From Pantoea vagans (GTDB lineage: Bacteria > Pseudomonadota > Gammaproteobacteria > Enterobacterales > Enterobacteriaceae), in NCBI RefSeq assembly GCF_001506165.1, contig NZ_CP011427.1:744001-808000 (forward strand): 64,000 bases of DNA, in the 5' to 3' direction. Shown piece after piece: positions 52,252-61,190 of this stretch. Position 1 is the stretch's first letter. Each line of letters opens with the position of its first letter. Made by a program: the position numbers and the translations under genes. The notes under the pieces were generated by a model that saw only the letters and a program-made list of their open reading frames with translations, made no database searches and was not told the origin of the DNA.

Positions 52252-53814
52252 GTGATCCCGGACGTATCTAAAGCGCTCTCTTGGTTGGAAGCGCATCCCG
52301 ACGCGTTGAAGGGTATCGGCCGTGGCATTGAACGCGAAACATTGCGCGTCAATCCGAATGGTCACCTGGCAACCACCGGACATCCTGAATCGCTCGGTTC
52401 AGCGCTTAAGCATGATTGGATCACCACCGATTTTGCTGAAACGCTGTTGGAATTCATCACGCCTGTCGATCAGAGCATTGATCGATCGCTGGCTTTCCTG
52501 CGTGACATTCACCGCCATGTGGCGCGTGAGTTGGGGCAGGAGCGGATGTGGCCGTTCAGTATGCCGGGCTACGTCGAAGATGTGGAGAGTATTGAGCTGG
52601 CTCAATACGGCAGCTCCAACATCGGCAAAATGAAAACCCTGTATCGTCAGGGCCTGAAAAATCGCTATAGCGCGCTGATGCAGATTATTTCTGGCGTGCA
52701 TTACAACTTCTCGTTGCCGTTGTCATTCTGGCAAGAGTGGGCGGATGTCAAAGATGCCGAGAGTGGCAAAGAGACGATCTCTGCCGGCTATCTGCGTTTG
52801 ATCCGCAACTACTATCGTTTTGGCTGGGTGATCCCATATCTGTTTGGTTCATCACCGGCGATCTGCTCTTCCTTCCTGCAGGGACGTGAAAGCAAATTGC
52901 CGTTTGAAACCGACGGTAAAGGTACGCTATGGCTGCCGTATGCCACCTCGCTGCGTTTGAGCGACCTGGGGTATACCAACAAATCGCAAAGCGGTTTGGG
53001 TATCACCTTTAACTCCCTCGACGGTTATGTTGCTGCGCTGAAAGCAGCGATCAAAACGCCGTCGGAAGAGTATGCCGCCATGGGCACTAAAGACGCGGAT
53101 GGCAACTGGCTACAGTTGAATACCAACGTGTTGCAGATTGAAAACGAGCTGTATGCACCGATTCGTCCTAAACGTGTCACCCGTTCTGGCGAAGCGCCTT
53201 CTGATGCACTGCTGCGCGGCGGGATCGAATATATCGAAGTGCGATCGTTAGATATCAACCCGTTCTCCGCGATTGGAGTCGACGCCAACCAGGCGCGTTT
53301 CCTTGATCTGTTCTTGATTTGGTGTACGTTGGCGGATGCGCCGGAGATGAGCTCCGACGAATTGCTGTGTAGCCGTAAGAACTGGAATCGCGTGGTGATG
53401 GAAGGGCGTAAGCCTGGCCAGGTGATTGGTGTTGGTTGTAGCGACACAGAACATCCGTTGGTGGACGTGGGCAAAGCGCTGTTTGCAGACCTGAGTCGTG
53501 TGGCGGAAGTGCTCGACAGCAATCACGGCAGCACGCAATATCAACAGGTTTGCGATCAACTGGTAGCATCGTTTGATGATCCTGAGCTAACCTATTCGGC
53601 GCGCATTCTTCATGCGATCAAAGAAAATGGTTTAACCGGAGCAGGTGTGGCGTTAGCTGAACAGTATCGTCATCTGCTGTGTGAAGAGCCATTAGAGATT
53701 TTGACGGAAGATGACTTTAGTCGTCAGGCGTTGGAGTCGGTGCAGTCGCAGAAGAAATTAGAACAGAGTGATACGCTGGATTTCGAGAGCTATCTGGCGG
53801 GTCGCGAAGGCTAA
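52252..53814 (+). CDS. gshA: glutamate-cysteine ligase GshA
   Basis: First step of glutathione synthesis, joining glutamate and cysteine with ATP. It has 520 residues from a GTG start (E. coli 518, which starts with TTG). GGGAGG at 52241-52246 sits 5 bases before GTG 52252, and homologues begin at the same IPDVS. An upstream in-frame ATG at 52210 would add 14 residues without a good site. Family stretches [12 protein letters not shown] near 22-33, [13 protein letters not shown] near 148 and [20 protein letters not shown] near 315 are intact. Confidence 0.95.
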   Translation: MIPDVSKALSWLEAHPDALKGIGRGIERETLRVNPNGHLATTGHPESLGSALKHDWITTDFAETLLEFITPVDQSIDRSLAFLRDIHRHVARELGQERMWPFSMPGYVEDVESIELAQYGSSNIGKMKTLYRQGLKNRYSALMQIISGVHYNFSLPLSFWQEWADVKDAESGKETISAGYLRLIRNYYRFGWVIPYLFGSSPAICSSFLQGRESKLPFETDGKGTLWLPYATSLRLSDLGYTNKSQSGLGITFNSLDGYVAALKAAIKTPSEEYAAMGTKDADGNWLQLNTNVLQIENELYAPIRPKRVTRSGEAPSDALLRGGIEYIEVRSLDINPFSAIGVDANQARFLDLFLIWCTLADAPEMSSDELLCSRKNWNRVVMEGRKPGQVIGVGCSDTEHPLVDVGKALFADLSRVAEVLDSNHGSTQYQQVCDQLVASFDDPELTYSARILHAIKENGLTGAGVALAEQYRHLLCEEPLEILTEDDFSRQALESVQSQKKLEQSDTLDFESYLAGREG

Positions 53815-53893
53815 AAAAGAAAATGGCCACATCACTGTGGCCGAAATAAACATCTCTGTTGTCAGGGATGATGATAACAAATGCGCGTCTTTC
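53815..53893 (-). ncRNA. micA: small RNA MicA
   Basis: Reading the minus strand from 53893 gives GAAAGACGCGCATTTGTTAT, which matches the 5' end of E. coli MicA as I know it, then CATCATCCCTGA and a terminator hairpin GGCCACA-GTGA-TGTGGCC (53842-53825) followed by ATTTTCTTTTTT. MicA is an Hfq-dependent, envelope-stress RNA that represses ompA and other outer-membrane protein messages. Location between gshA and luxS, antisense to the luxS leader, is conserved. The middle and stem differ from E. coli. Confidence 0.85.
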
Positions 53894-53898
53894 ATATA

Positions 53899-53927
53899 TT
53901 CAGACGTTGGGCGAACGGAAAAGTTTC
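53899..53927 (-). promoter_or_regulatory. sigma-E-type promoter of micA
   Basis: On the minus strand GAAACTT (53927-53921), a 15-base spacer and GTCTGAA (53905-53899) resemble the sigma-E elements (GGAACTT, then TCTGA). The predicted RNA start at 53893 lies 6 bases after the -10. Confidence 0.7.
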
Positions 53928-53964
53928 ATCGTTTTAAAAAAATTCTCAAAACAGGAGGTGACGT

Positions 53965-54480
53965 ATGCCACTACTGGATAGTTTTACTGTTGATCACACC
54001 ATCATGGGTGCACCTGCCGTGCGCGTTGCAAAAACCATGAACACTCCGCATGGCGATACCATCACCGTCTTTGATCTGCGTTTCTGCCGTCCGAATATCG
54101 ATATTCTGACTGAGCGCGGCATCCACACGCTGGAGCACCTGTTTGCAGGATTCATGCGTAACCACCTTAACGGTGACGGTGTGGAAATTGTGGATATTTC
54201 CCCGATGGGCTGCCGCACGGGCTTTTACATGAGCCTGATTGGTGAACCTGATGAGCAGCGTGTGGCCAAAGCCTGGAAAGGGGCGATGGAAGACGTTCTG
54301 AAGGTGAAAGAGCAGAGCCAGATTCCAGAATTGAACGAATATCAGTGTGGTAGCTACAAGCTGCACTCACTGGATGAAGCGCAACAGATTGCACGTAACG
54401 TGTTGGCGCATGACATTGGCGTGAACCGCAATGAAGATCTGAAGCTGCCAGCAGAGAAGCTAAAAGAGCTGCACATCTAG
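53965..54480 (+). CDS. luxS: S-ribosylhomocysteine lyase LuxS
   Basis: Metalloenzyme of the activated methyl cycle, splitting S-ribosylhomocysteine to homocysteine and DPD, the autoinducer-2 precursor. It has 171 residues. Metal ligands are H54 and H58 in HTLEH with catalytic E57, C128 in YQCGSYK, and catalytic C83 in [22 protein letters not shown] is a strong ribosome site. Its leader is opposite micA, so antisense regulation is possible. Confidence 0.97.
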   Translation: MPLLDSFTVDHTIMGAPAVRVAKTMNTPHGDTITVFDLRFCRPNIDILTERGIHTLEHLFAGFMRNHLNGDGVEIVDISPMGCRTGFYMSLIGEPDEQRVAKAWKGAMEDVLKVKEQSQIPELNEYQCGSYKLHSLDEAQQIARNVLAHDIGVNRNEDLKLPAEKLKELHI

Positions 54481-54498
54481 TTGTTGCCTGATACTGAT

Positions 54499-54530
54499 AA
54501 AAACGCCGCGATGATCGCGGCGTTTTTTTT
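54499..54530. terminator. luxS terminator, probably bidirectional with yfjD
   Basis: AAAAACGCCGCG-ATGAT-CGCGGCGTTTTTTTT between converging genes; A-run on one side and T-run on the other make it usable on both strands. Confidence 0.88.
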
Positions 54531-54534
54531 GGCT

Positions 54535-55821
54535 TCAGGAACCAATGGACGATTTTAACGGATGGTGTGGGGTAATGCGTACTTGCTTCACCATGTTGTC
54601 CTGCACATCGAGAATATCAACGTCGTATTTGTCGATTTTGACGCGAGTCGCCACCTGCGGAATCTCTTCCAGCGCTTCCAGTAACATGCCGTTAATGGTG
54701 CGCGCCTCATCTTCAGGGAGTGTCCAGTTGAAGGCTTTATTGATTTCACGCACGTTGGCGCTGCCTTCAATCAGTACGGAACCGTCATTCTGCGGCATCA
54801 CTTCTTCTGCCAGGGATGGGGACATTGAGGTGGTGAAGTCGCCGACAATCTCTTCCAGAATATCTTCGATAGTCACCAGACCTTTGATGTCACCATACTC
54901 ATCCACTACTAAACCGACTTTCTTCTTATTGCGCTGGAATTTGACCAACTGCACATTGAGCGGCGTTCCTTCTGGCACATAGTAGATTTCATCGGCGGCG
55001 CGCAGCAGACGATCTTTATTAAACTCTTTCTTCTCGGTCATCATGCGCCAGGCTTCACGCACGCGCAGCATGCCAACACAGTCGTCCAGCGAATCGCGGA
55101 ACAGCACGATACGACCGTGTGGCGAGTTGCTGAGCTGACGAACAATCGATTTCCAGTCGTCATTGACGTTGATACCGACGATCTCATTGCGCGGCACCAT
55201 GATGTCGTCAACGCTGACTTTTTCCAGATCCAGCACGGAGAGCAGCATGTCCTGGTTACGGCGCGACATCAGCGAACGTGACTCGTACACAATGGTGCGC
55301 AGCTCTTCTTTACTCAGCGCCGAGCTGATAGAACCTTCCGTTTTAATCCCGACCATACGCATCAGAATGCGGGTGATGGTGTTAAGCAGCCACACCAATG
55401 GCAACATCACATATTGCAACGGCGCCAGCAGCACACTGCTGGGGTAGGCCACTTTTTCCGGATACAGGGCGGCGATGGTTTTCGGCAAGACTTCGGCAAA
55501 CACCAACACTACGAAGGTCAGAATACCGGTGGCAATCGCCACGCCCGCATCGCCATACAGACGCATCCCGACAATGGTACCTAATGCGGAAGCGAGAATA
55601 TTGACGAGGTTATTGCCAATCAGCACCAGACTTATCAGGCGGTCTGGACGACGCAAAAGCTTTTCAACGCGACGAGCGGCACGGTTTCCGCTTTTGGCTT
55701 TGTGACGCAGTTTGTAACGGTTGAGCGTCATCATGCCGGTCTCTGAACCGGAGAAATACGCAGAGACCAGCACCATGATGACCAGCGTAATGATCAGCGT
55801 GGTGGTTGAAACATGTTCCAA
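54535..55821 (-). CDS. yfjD: CNNM/CorB-family inner-membrane protein YfjD
   Basis: Predicted divalent-cation (Mg/Co) transport-related membrane protein, CorB in Salmonella usage. It has 428 residues. An N-terminal DUF21/CNNM membrane domain with about four hydrophobic segments (about 5-28, 60-82, 92-112, 130-152), then a CBS pair (DIMVPRNEIVGI near 200 to GLVTIEDILEEIVGD near 320) and a C-terminal CorC_HlyC domain. It precedes ypjD in the minus-strand direction only by position: ypjD lies upstream with a 13-base gap, so the two are one operon. Confidence 0.9.
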   Translation of the reverse strand: MEHVSTTTLIITLVIMVLVSAYFSGSETGMMTLNRYKLRHKAKSGNRAARRVEKLLRRPDRLISLVLIGNNLVNILASALGTIVGMRLYGDAGVAIATGILTFVVLVFAEVLPKTIAALYPEKVAYPSSVLLAPLQYVMLPLVWLLNTITRILMRMVGIKTEGSISSALSKEELRTIVYESRSLMSRRNQDMLLSVLDLEKVSVDDIMVPRNEIVGINVNDDWKSIVRQLSNSPHGRIVLFRDSLDDCVGMLRVREAWRMMTEKKEFNKDRLLRAADEIYYVPEGTPLNVQLVKFQRNKKKVGLVVDEYGDIKGLVTIEDILEEIVGDFTTSMSPSLAEEVMPQNDGSVLIEGSANVREINKAFNWTLPEDEARTINGMLLEALEEIPQVATRVKIDKYDVDILDVQDNMVKQVRITPHHPLKSSIGS

Positions 55822-55834
55822 CGCAAAAATTCCT

Positions 55835-56629
55835 TTAGTGAGAAGTGAGCAGATGCTGCAGCACGCGGCTGCCGAAGTAGGCCATGGTCAGCAGCAGCGC
55901 ACCGCCGCAGTTGAACCAGACGACACGGCGTCCGCGCCAGCCTTCGTGATAGTGTCCCCAGAGCAGAACGATATAGACAAACCAGGCAATGATAGAAAGG
56001 ACAGCCTTGTCGACATTTTCCGCGCTAAACAGGTTGTGCATAAAGAACAAACCGGTGCACAGAACCAGCGTCAGCAACACCACACCAATTTGCGTGATGT
56101 GGAACATCTTACGTTCGATGCTCAACAGCGGCGGCATATCCTGAGTGAAAGCCAGTTTCTTATTTTTTAATTGATAGTCGATCCACGCCAGCTGCAGCGC
56201 ATACAGTGCGGCAATAATCAGCGTTGCATAGGCAAACAGCGACAGGCCGATGTGAATCATCATGCCTGGCGTGGTTTCCAGATGGGTAATAAAGGCATTC
56301 GGTACAAAGGTGGCGAAAGCCAGATTGATCAGCGCAAAGCCGTAAACAATCGGCAGCAACAGCCAGCCGCGGTTACGCGACGCCACGATGGTCATGATGG
56401 CGCAAATCAGCAGACTGACCAATGAACCAATGTTCAGCAGACTGAGATTTTGTCCGTTATCGACGGCAAAAATACGTTGTTGCAGCGCTACAGCATGGGC
56501 AATCAATGCCACGCAGGCTGAAAGCACGGCAAAACGCCGCCAGCCACCGTTGCGTTTCAGCAGGCTGGGAATGATCAATGCAAGGCTGAGGGAGTAGGCG
56601 AACAGCGCCACAATCGCGAAAACGAACAT
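55835..56629 (-). CDS. ypjD: inner-membrane protein YpjD (CcmC/CcsA-like)
   Basis: Eight-helix integral membrane protein of 264 residues related to cytochrome c assembly proteins. The start at 56629 follows GAAAGGATCT, and the frame upstream is not conserved. Helical segments are packed throughout; VLLWGHYHEGWRGRR near 232 is the family's tail end. A role in metal-ion resistance together with yfjD is suggested by the shared operon (Cor nomenclature), not by visible motifs. Confidence 0.88.
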   Translation of the reverse strand: MFVFAIVALFAYSLSLALIIPSLLKRNGGWRRFAVLSACVALIAHAVALQQRIFAVDNGQNLSLLNIGSLVSLLICAIMTIVASRNRGWLLLPIVYGFALINLAFATFVPNAFITHLETTPGMMIHIGLSLFAYATLIIAALYALQLAWIDYQLKNKKLAFTQDMPPLLSIERKMFHITQIGVVLLTLVLCTGLFFMHNLFSAENVDKAVLSIIAWFVYIVLLWGHYHEGWRGRRVVWFNCGGALLLTMAYFGSRVLQHLLTSH

Positions 56630-56711
56630 AGATCCTTTCAGGTGTCGGTCAGATAAGGAAAAAACCAGTATAGCGCCAGCCGCATCAGGCTCCAAACGAT
56701 CTCAAGGTCAA

Positions 56712-56743
56712 TTGCAGAGATCGCTGTAGCTTCGTGCTATAAT
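56712..56743 (+). promoter_or_regulatory. extended -10 promoter of ffh
   Basis: TGC-TATAAT (TATAAT at 56738-56743) is a perfect -10 with the TGN extension. The only -35-like hexamer, TTGCAG at 56712-56717, is 20 bases away, so the promoter probably relies on the extended -10. It lies about 50 bases before ffh. Confidence 0.6.
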
Positions 56744-56795
56744 CCGCCGCATTGTGCCGCCCAGGCGGCCTCGCTACGGTCCTAAGTGAGAGAGC

Positions 56796-58157
56796 ATGTT
56801 TGATAATTTAACCGATCGTTTGTCGCAATCCCTGCGCAACATCAGCGGCCGCGGAAGGCTGACCGAAGACAACATTAAAGACACCCTGCGCGAAGTGCGC
56901 ATGGCATTGCTGGAAGCTGACGTTGCGCTGCCGGTGGTGCGTGAGTTTATCAACCGCGTTAAAGAAGCCGCGGTCGGGCAGGATGTCAACAAAAGCCTGA
57001 CACCGGGTCAGGAGTTCATCAAAATTGTGCGCAACGAGTTGGTTGCGGCAATGGGTGCCGAAAATAATGCGCTGAACCTGAATGCTCAGCCGCCAGCCGT
57101 GGTGCTGATGGCCGGTCTGCAAGGTGCGGGTAAAACCACTAGCGTAGCGAAGTTAGGTAAATTCCTGCGCGAGAAGCACAAGAAGAAAGTGCTGGTTGTC
57201 TCTGCTGACGTGTATCGCCCTGCGGCGATCAAACAGCTGGAAACCCTGGCGGAACAAGTCGGTGTCGATTTCTGTCCTTCTGACCTGAGTCAGAAACCGG
57301 TCGATATCGTGCAGAACGCGCTGAAAGAAGCCAAATTGAAATTCTACGATGTGCTGCTGGTGGATACCGCCGGCCGTTTGCACGTCGATGAAGCCATGAT
57401 GGACGAAATCAAACAGGTGCACGCCGCGATCAACCCGGTGGAAACCCTGTTTGTGGTCGATGCCATGACCGGCCAGGATGCCGCGAACACGGCGAAGGCC
57501 TTCAACGAAGCGCTGCCATTAACCGGTGTGATTCTGACTAAAGTGGATGGTGATGCCCGCGGTGGTGCGGCACTGTCGATTCGTCATATTACCGGCAAGC
57601 CGATTAAATTCATGGGTATGGGTGAGAAGACCGAAGCTCTGGAAGCGTTTTATCCAGATCGTATCGCCTCACGCATTCTCGGTATGGGCGACGTACTGTC
57701 GCTGATCGAAGATATCGAAAGCAAAGTTGACCGTGAGCAAGCGGAAAAACTGGCGAAGAAACTGAAGACCGGCGATGGATTCGATCTCAACGATTTCCTT
57801 GAGCAGTTGAAGCAAATGCGCAACATGGGCGGCATGGCAAGCCTGATGGGTAAACTGCCGGGCATGGGCCAGTTGCCAGACAACGTGAAGTCGCAGATGG
57901 ATGACAAAGTGCTGGTGCGTATGGAGGCCATCATTAATTCGATGACCACCAAAGAGCGGCAGAAGCCTGAAATCATCAAAGGCTCACGCAAGCGCCGCAT
58001 CGCAACCGGTTCTGGCATGCAGGTGCAGGACGTCAACCGTTTACTGAAACAGTTCGACGACATGCAGCGCATGATGAAGAAAATGAAGAAGGGAGGCATG
58101 GCCAAAATGATGCGTGGCATGAAAGGCATGATGCCGCCTGGATTCCCCGGCCGCTAA
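56796..58157 (+). CDS. ffh: signal recognition particle protein Ffh
   Basis: GTPase subunit of SRP; with 4.5S RNA and FtsY it targets nascent inner-membrane proteins. It has 453 residues, as in E. coli. N domain, then G domain with GLQGAGKTTS near 108, DTAGRLHVDE near 191 and TKVDGDARGG near 249, and a Met-rich M domain ending KMMRGMKGMMPPGFPGR that binds signal sequences and RNA. Confidence 0.98.
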   Translation: MFDNLTDRLSQSLRNISGRGRLTEDNIKDTLREVRMALLEADVALPVVREFINRVKEAAVGQDVNKSLTPGQEFIKIVRNELVAAMGAENNALNLNAQPPAVVLMAGLQGAGKTTSVAKLGKFLREKHKKKVLVVSADVYRPAAIKQLETLAEQVGVDFCPSDLSQKPVDIVQNALKEAKLKFYDVLLVDTAGRLHVDEAMMDEIKQVHAAINPVETLFVVDAMTGQDAANTAKAFNEALPLTGVILTKVDGDARGGAALSIRHITGKPIKFMGMGEKTEALEAFYPDRIASRILGMGDVLSLIEDIESKVDREQAEKLAKKLKTGDGFDLNDFLEQLKQMRNMGGMASLMGKLPGMGQLPDNVKSQMDDKVLVRMEAIINSMTTKERQKPEIIKGSRKRRIATGSGMQVQDVNRLLKQFDDMQRMMKKMKKGGMAKMMRGMKGMMPPGFPGR

Positions 58158-58195
58158 GGCGACCGGCTAACAGCCAGATAATTGACACTCTCAGG

Positions 58196-58223
58196 TTGCT
58201 TTTTTCGCCAAAATGAGTAAAAT
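58196..58223 (+). promoter_or_regulatory. candidate promoter of the rpsP operon
   Basis: TTGCTT (58196-58201), 16-base spacer, TAAAAT (58218-58223), between ffh and rpsP. A TTGACA at 58182-58187 has no -10 at a usable distance. Confidence 0.45.
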
Positions 58224-58241
58224 TTTCGGGCTTTTTATATT

Positions 58242-58277
58242 GCGCTCGGGTTCCATCCCTCGATGGAGCCCGAGCGC
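58242..58277 (+). promoter_or_regulatory. strong leader hairpin before rpsP
   Basis: GCGCTCGGG (58242-58250) pairs with CCCGAGCGC (58269-58277), continued after a 1-1 mismatch by TCCATC/GATGGA (58252-58267) with loop CCTC. It is followed by TTTATTAA and the rpsP ribosome site GAGGATG. The position suggests attenuation or ribosomal-protein feedback; that is inference. Confidence 0.55.
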
Positions 58278-58299
58278 TTTATTAACTAATGAGGATGTT

Positions 58300-58548
58300 A
58301 TGGTTACAATTCGTTTGGCACGTCACGGCGCGAAAAAGCGTCCGTTCTATCAGGTCGTCGTTACTGACAGCCGCAATGCGCGTAATGGTCGTTTCATCGA
58401 GCGCGTAGGTTTCTTCAACCCGATCGCTTCTGGTCAGGCTGAAGGTCTGCGTCTGGATATGGACCGTATTGAGCACTGGGTTGGCCAGGGCGCAACGCTT
58501 TCTGATCGCGTTAACGCGCTGATCAAAGAAGCAAAGAAAGCAGCTTAA
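58300..58548 (+). CDS. rpsP: 30S ribosomal protein S16
   Basis: Early-assembly small-subunit protein. It has 82 residues, as in E. coli, beginning [18 protein letters not shown]. The start at 58300 follows GAGGATGTT. First gene of rpsP-rimM-trmD-rplS. Confidence 0.98.
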   Translation: MVTIRLARHGAKKRPFYQVVVTDSRNARNGRFIERVGFFNPIASGQAEGLRLDMDRIEHWVGQGATLSDRVNALIKEAKKAA

Positions 58549-58566
58549 TCTGTCACGGTGGTGAGC

Positions 58567-59115
58567 ATGAGCATTAAACCTGCCGCACAGCTTCCCGTTA
58601 ATCCAATTGTATTGGGTAAAATGGGTGCCGCTTACGGGATTCGGGGTTGGCTCAAAGTGTTTTCCTCCACTGAAGACGCTGAAAGTATCTTCGACTACCA
58701 ACCCTGGTTTATTCAGCGCGCCGGTAAATGGCAGCATGTTGAACTGGAAGGTTGGAAGCACCACAATCAGGACCTGATCATCAAAGTCAAAGGCATTGAC
58801 GATCGGGACGCTGCGGCCCAGTTAACCAATTGCGAAATTCAGGTTGACTCCACGCAGCTGCCAGCGCTGGAAGCAGGTGATTACTACTGGAAAGACCTTA
58901 TGGGTTGCAAAGTAGTGAACCTCGACGGCTACGAGATGGGAAAAGTCATTGATATGATGGAAACCGGCTCGAACGACGTGCTCGTCGTTAAGGCAAACCT
59001 GAAAGATGCATTCGGTGCACAAGAGCGGTTAATTCCGTTTCTTGATGAACAGGTTATCAAGAAAGTCGATCTCTCTACTGGCACTATTGAAGTAGATTGG
59101 GATCCTGGTTTTTGA
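58567..59115 (+). CDS. rimM: ribosome maturation factor RimM
   Basis: 16S processing factor for the 30S head, which binds S19. It has 182 residues. The N-terminal domain has [16 protein letters not shown] near 19-34, and the C-terminal PRC-barrel has [13 protein letters not shown] near 105. The start at 58567 gives the E. coli length; a GTG nine bases upstream is in frame. Confidence 0.95.
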   Translation: MSIKPAAQLPVNPIVLGKMGAAYGIRGWLKVFSSTEDAESIFDYQPWFIQRAGKWQHVELEGWKHHNQDLIIKVKGIDDRDAAAQLTNCEIQVDSTQLPALEAGDYYWKDLMGCKVVNLDGYEMGKVIDMMETGSNDVLVVKANLKDAFGAQERLIPFLDEQVIKKVDLSTGTIEVDWDPGF

Positions 59116-59150
59116 TCTCCGGACAATCCGGTAACGTAACGGCGAACGCG

Positions 59151-59915
59151 ATGTGGATTGGTGTTATTAGCCTGTTTCCAGAGATGTTTCGCGCTATTAC
59201 CGAGTACGGGGTAACTGGCCGGGCAGTAAAAAATGGCCTGCTCAACATTGAAAGCTGGAGTCCTCGTGACTTCACGCATGACCGGCACCGTACCGTGGAC
59301 GATCGTCCTTACGGCGGCGGACCGGGGATGTTGATGATGGTGCAACCCTTACGGGATGCTATCCACGCAGCGAAAGCAGCGGCGGGAGATGGCGCTAAGG
59401 TGATTTATCTTTCACCTCAGGGTCGCAAACTTGACCAACAAGGCGTTTGCGAACTGGCGACCAATCAGAAGTTGATTCTGGTATGCGGTCGTTATGAAGG
59501 GATTGATGAGCGCGTGATTCACACTGAGATTGATGAAGAATGGTCAATCGGTGATTACGTTCTCAGCGGTGGTGAGCTACCCGCAATGACATTGATTGAC
59601 TCAGTTGCCCGGTTTATACCCGGCGTATTGGGGAAACAAGCGTCAGCCGATGAGGATTCGTTCTCGGATGGTTTGCTGGATTGCCCACACTATACCCGAC
59701 CTGAAGTGTTAGAAGGCATGGAGGTTCCGTCAGTTTTACTGTCGGGCAATCACGCTGATATTCGCCGTTGGCGCCTGAAACAGTCGCTAGGCCGTACCTG
59801 GCTAAGAAGACCTGAACTTCTGGAAAACCTGGCTCTGACTGAAGAGCAAGCACGGTTGCTAAATGAGTTCCAACGGGAACATCAGCAGCAACAAAACGAT
59901 CAGGTGGAAGAGTAA
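59151..59915 (+). CDS. trmD: tRNA (guanine-37-N1)-methyltransferase TrmD
   Basis: SPOUT-class trefoil-knot methyltransferase making m1G37, which prevents +1 frameshifts. It has 254 residues (E. coli 255). YGGGPGMLM near 58-66, [13 protein letters not shown] near 111-123 and [15 protein letters not shown] near 132-146 form the SAM knot, with catalytic Asp near 168 in the [17 protein letters not shown] stretch. ATG 59151 matches homologues. Confidence 0.97.
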   Translation: MWIGVISLFPEMFRAITEYGVTGRAVKNGLLNIESWSPRDFTHDRHRTVDDRPYGGGPGMLMMVQPLRDAIHAAKAAAGDGAKVIYLSPQGRKLDQQGVCELATNQKLILVCGRYEGIDERVIHTEIDEEWSIGDYVLSGGELPAMTLIDSVARFIPGVLGKQASADEDSFSDGLLDCPHYTRPEVLEGMEVPSVLLSGNHADIRRWRLKQSLGRTWLRRPELLENLALTEEQARLLNEFQREHQQQQNDQVEE

Positions 59916-59925
59916 TCTTCCCTGA

Positions 59926-60309
<384 letters not shown>

Positions 60310-60335
60310 GCGACATCTCAAAGTTAATAGCAAAC

Positions 60336-60369
60336 AAGGGGTTGGCCTACGGGTCAGCCCCTTTTTTTT
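60336..60369 (+). terminator. terminator of the rpsP-rplS operon
   Basis: GGGGTTGGC-CTACGG-GTCAGCCCC (9 bp with two G-U pairs) with flanking AA and eight T. Its T-run overlaps the end of the converging acetyltransferase gene. Confidence 0.85.
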
Positions 60370-60889
60370 ATGGGCGTTTCAGGTGATAAATCGCCGAGTT
60401 CACCGGCCCACTGTCGAGCACGATTAAACCATAGCGGTAATCGATAAACTCGAATCCACTGCGCAAGGCAACCGCTCGGCTGGCGTGGTTCTCTTCTGCT
60501 GCGACAATTTCCAGCAACGGAATATCCAGATGCTGGAAGCCAAAGTTGACTAACAGTGCAACTGCTCGCGTCGCGACACCTAGCCGTTGTGCATCACTCC
60601 GCACCCAATAGCCAATGGCGTTGAAATCCCCGGGTTGCTGTGCGAAACGAATACCCGCACCGCCAAGCAGACGGCCCTCCCCATCAACGATGGCAAACTC
60701 CTCCGCTTCGCCTTTATCACGCTGCATGTGGGTGAAATTGATCCAACTTGTGGCTTCTTCTGCACGATAATCTTCATGTGCCCACGCCATCCACGGCTTC
60801 AGGCTGTTCAGCGATTGATTAACGGCCTCGGTAAAGGCTGCGGCATCCTGCAAGACAAAGGGGCGTAACGCAACGTTGGAAGTGGCCAC
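60368..60889 (-). CDS. GNAT family N-acetyltransferase (RimJ/RimL-like)
   Basis: Acetyl-CoA-dependent transferase of 173 residues in the RimJ/RimL/ribosomal-alanine branch of the GNAT superfamily. RPFVLQDAAAFTEAVNQS near 9, GYWVRSDAQRLGVATRAVALL near 94-114 (acetyl-CoA loop, Q/R-xx-G), and NHASRAVALRSGFE near 136. Substrate unknown; it could act on a protein N-terminus or a small amine. It lies alone between rplS and aroF, and I do not recognise it at this position in E. coli. Confidence 0.85.
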   Translation of the reverse strand: MATSNVALRPFVLQDAAAFTEAVNQSLNSLKPWMAWAHEDYRAEEATSWINFTHMQRDKGEAEEFAIVDGEGRLLGGAGIRFAQQPGDFNAIGYWVRSDAQRLGVATRAVALLVNFGFQHLDIPLLEIVAAEENHASRAVALRSGFEFIDYRYGLIVLDSGPVNSAIYHLKRP

Positions 60890-60970
60890 TGAATGATCCC
60901 TAAAAAGTTAACCAAATACAGAATGTTAGTGGATCTGTCCGCATAAGGCATTTCTTTTCAAATTACCAAG

Positions 60971-60988
60971 TGTAAACAAATTGGTACG
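60971..60988. promoter_or_regulatory. possible upstream TyrR box
   Basis: TGTAAACAAATTGGTACG fits the left half of the TyrR consensus (TGTAAA-N6-TTTACA) perfectly and the right half weakly. It lies about 115 bases upstream of the -35. Confidence 0.3.
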
Positions 60989-61099
60989 TTTAAGTAGTCA
61001 TGCTCTTTTGGTGATTTATATTTAAATTATTGTTTTATAGAGTTTTTGTTTTTAAATTTCGCATGTCGTAATTTGCATGGTAATAAAACTGTACACTCG

Positions 61100-61131
61100 T
61101 GGATTGCAACCTATACATTTTGTGGTAAAGT
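61100..61131 (+). promoter_or_regulatory. aroF promoter with overlapping TyrR-like box
   Basis: -35 TTGCAA (61104-61109), 16-base spacer, -10 TAAAGT (61126-61131). TGGATTGCAACCTATACA (61100-61117) covers the -35 and has a good right TyrR half-site (TATACA). A weaker box starting TGTACA at 61090 adjoins it. Binding over the -35 would repress aroF-tyrA when tyrosine is plentiful. The rest of the 300-base gap is AT-rich with no gene. Confidence 0.55.
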
Positions 61132-61190
61132 AAGCGCCATCCTCAGTGAGGATCCAAAAACCGCATAAACGAGTAAAAAGGATCGCTATC

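Noticed and set aside
55721..56170. 149-codon plus-strand open frame opposite yfjD and ypjD
   Set aside because: It spans the junction of two real minus-strand genes and shows no domain.
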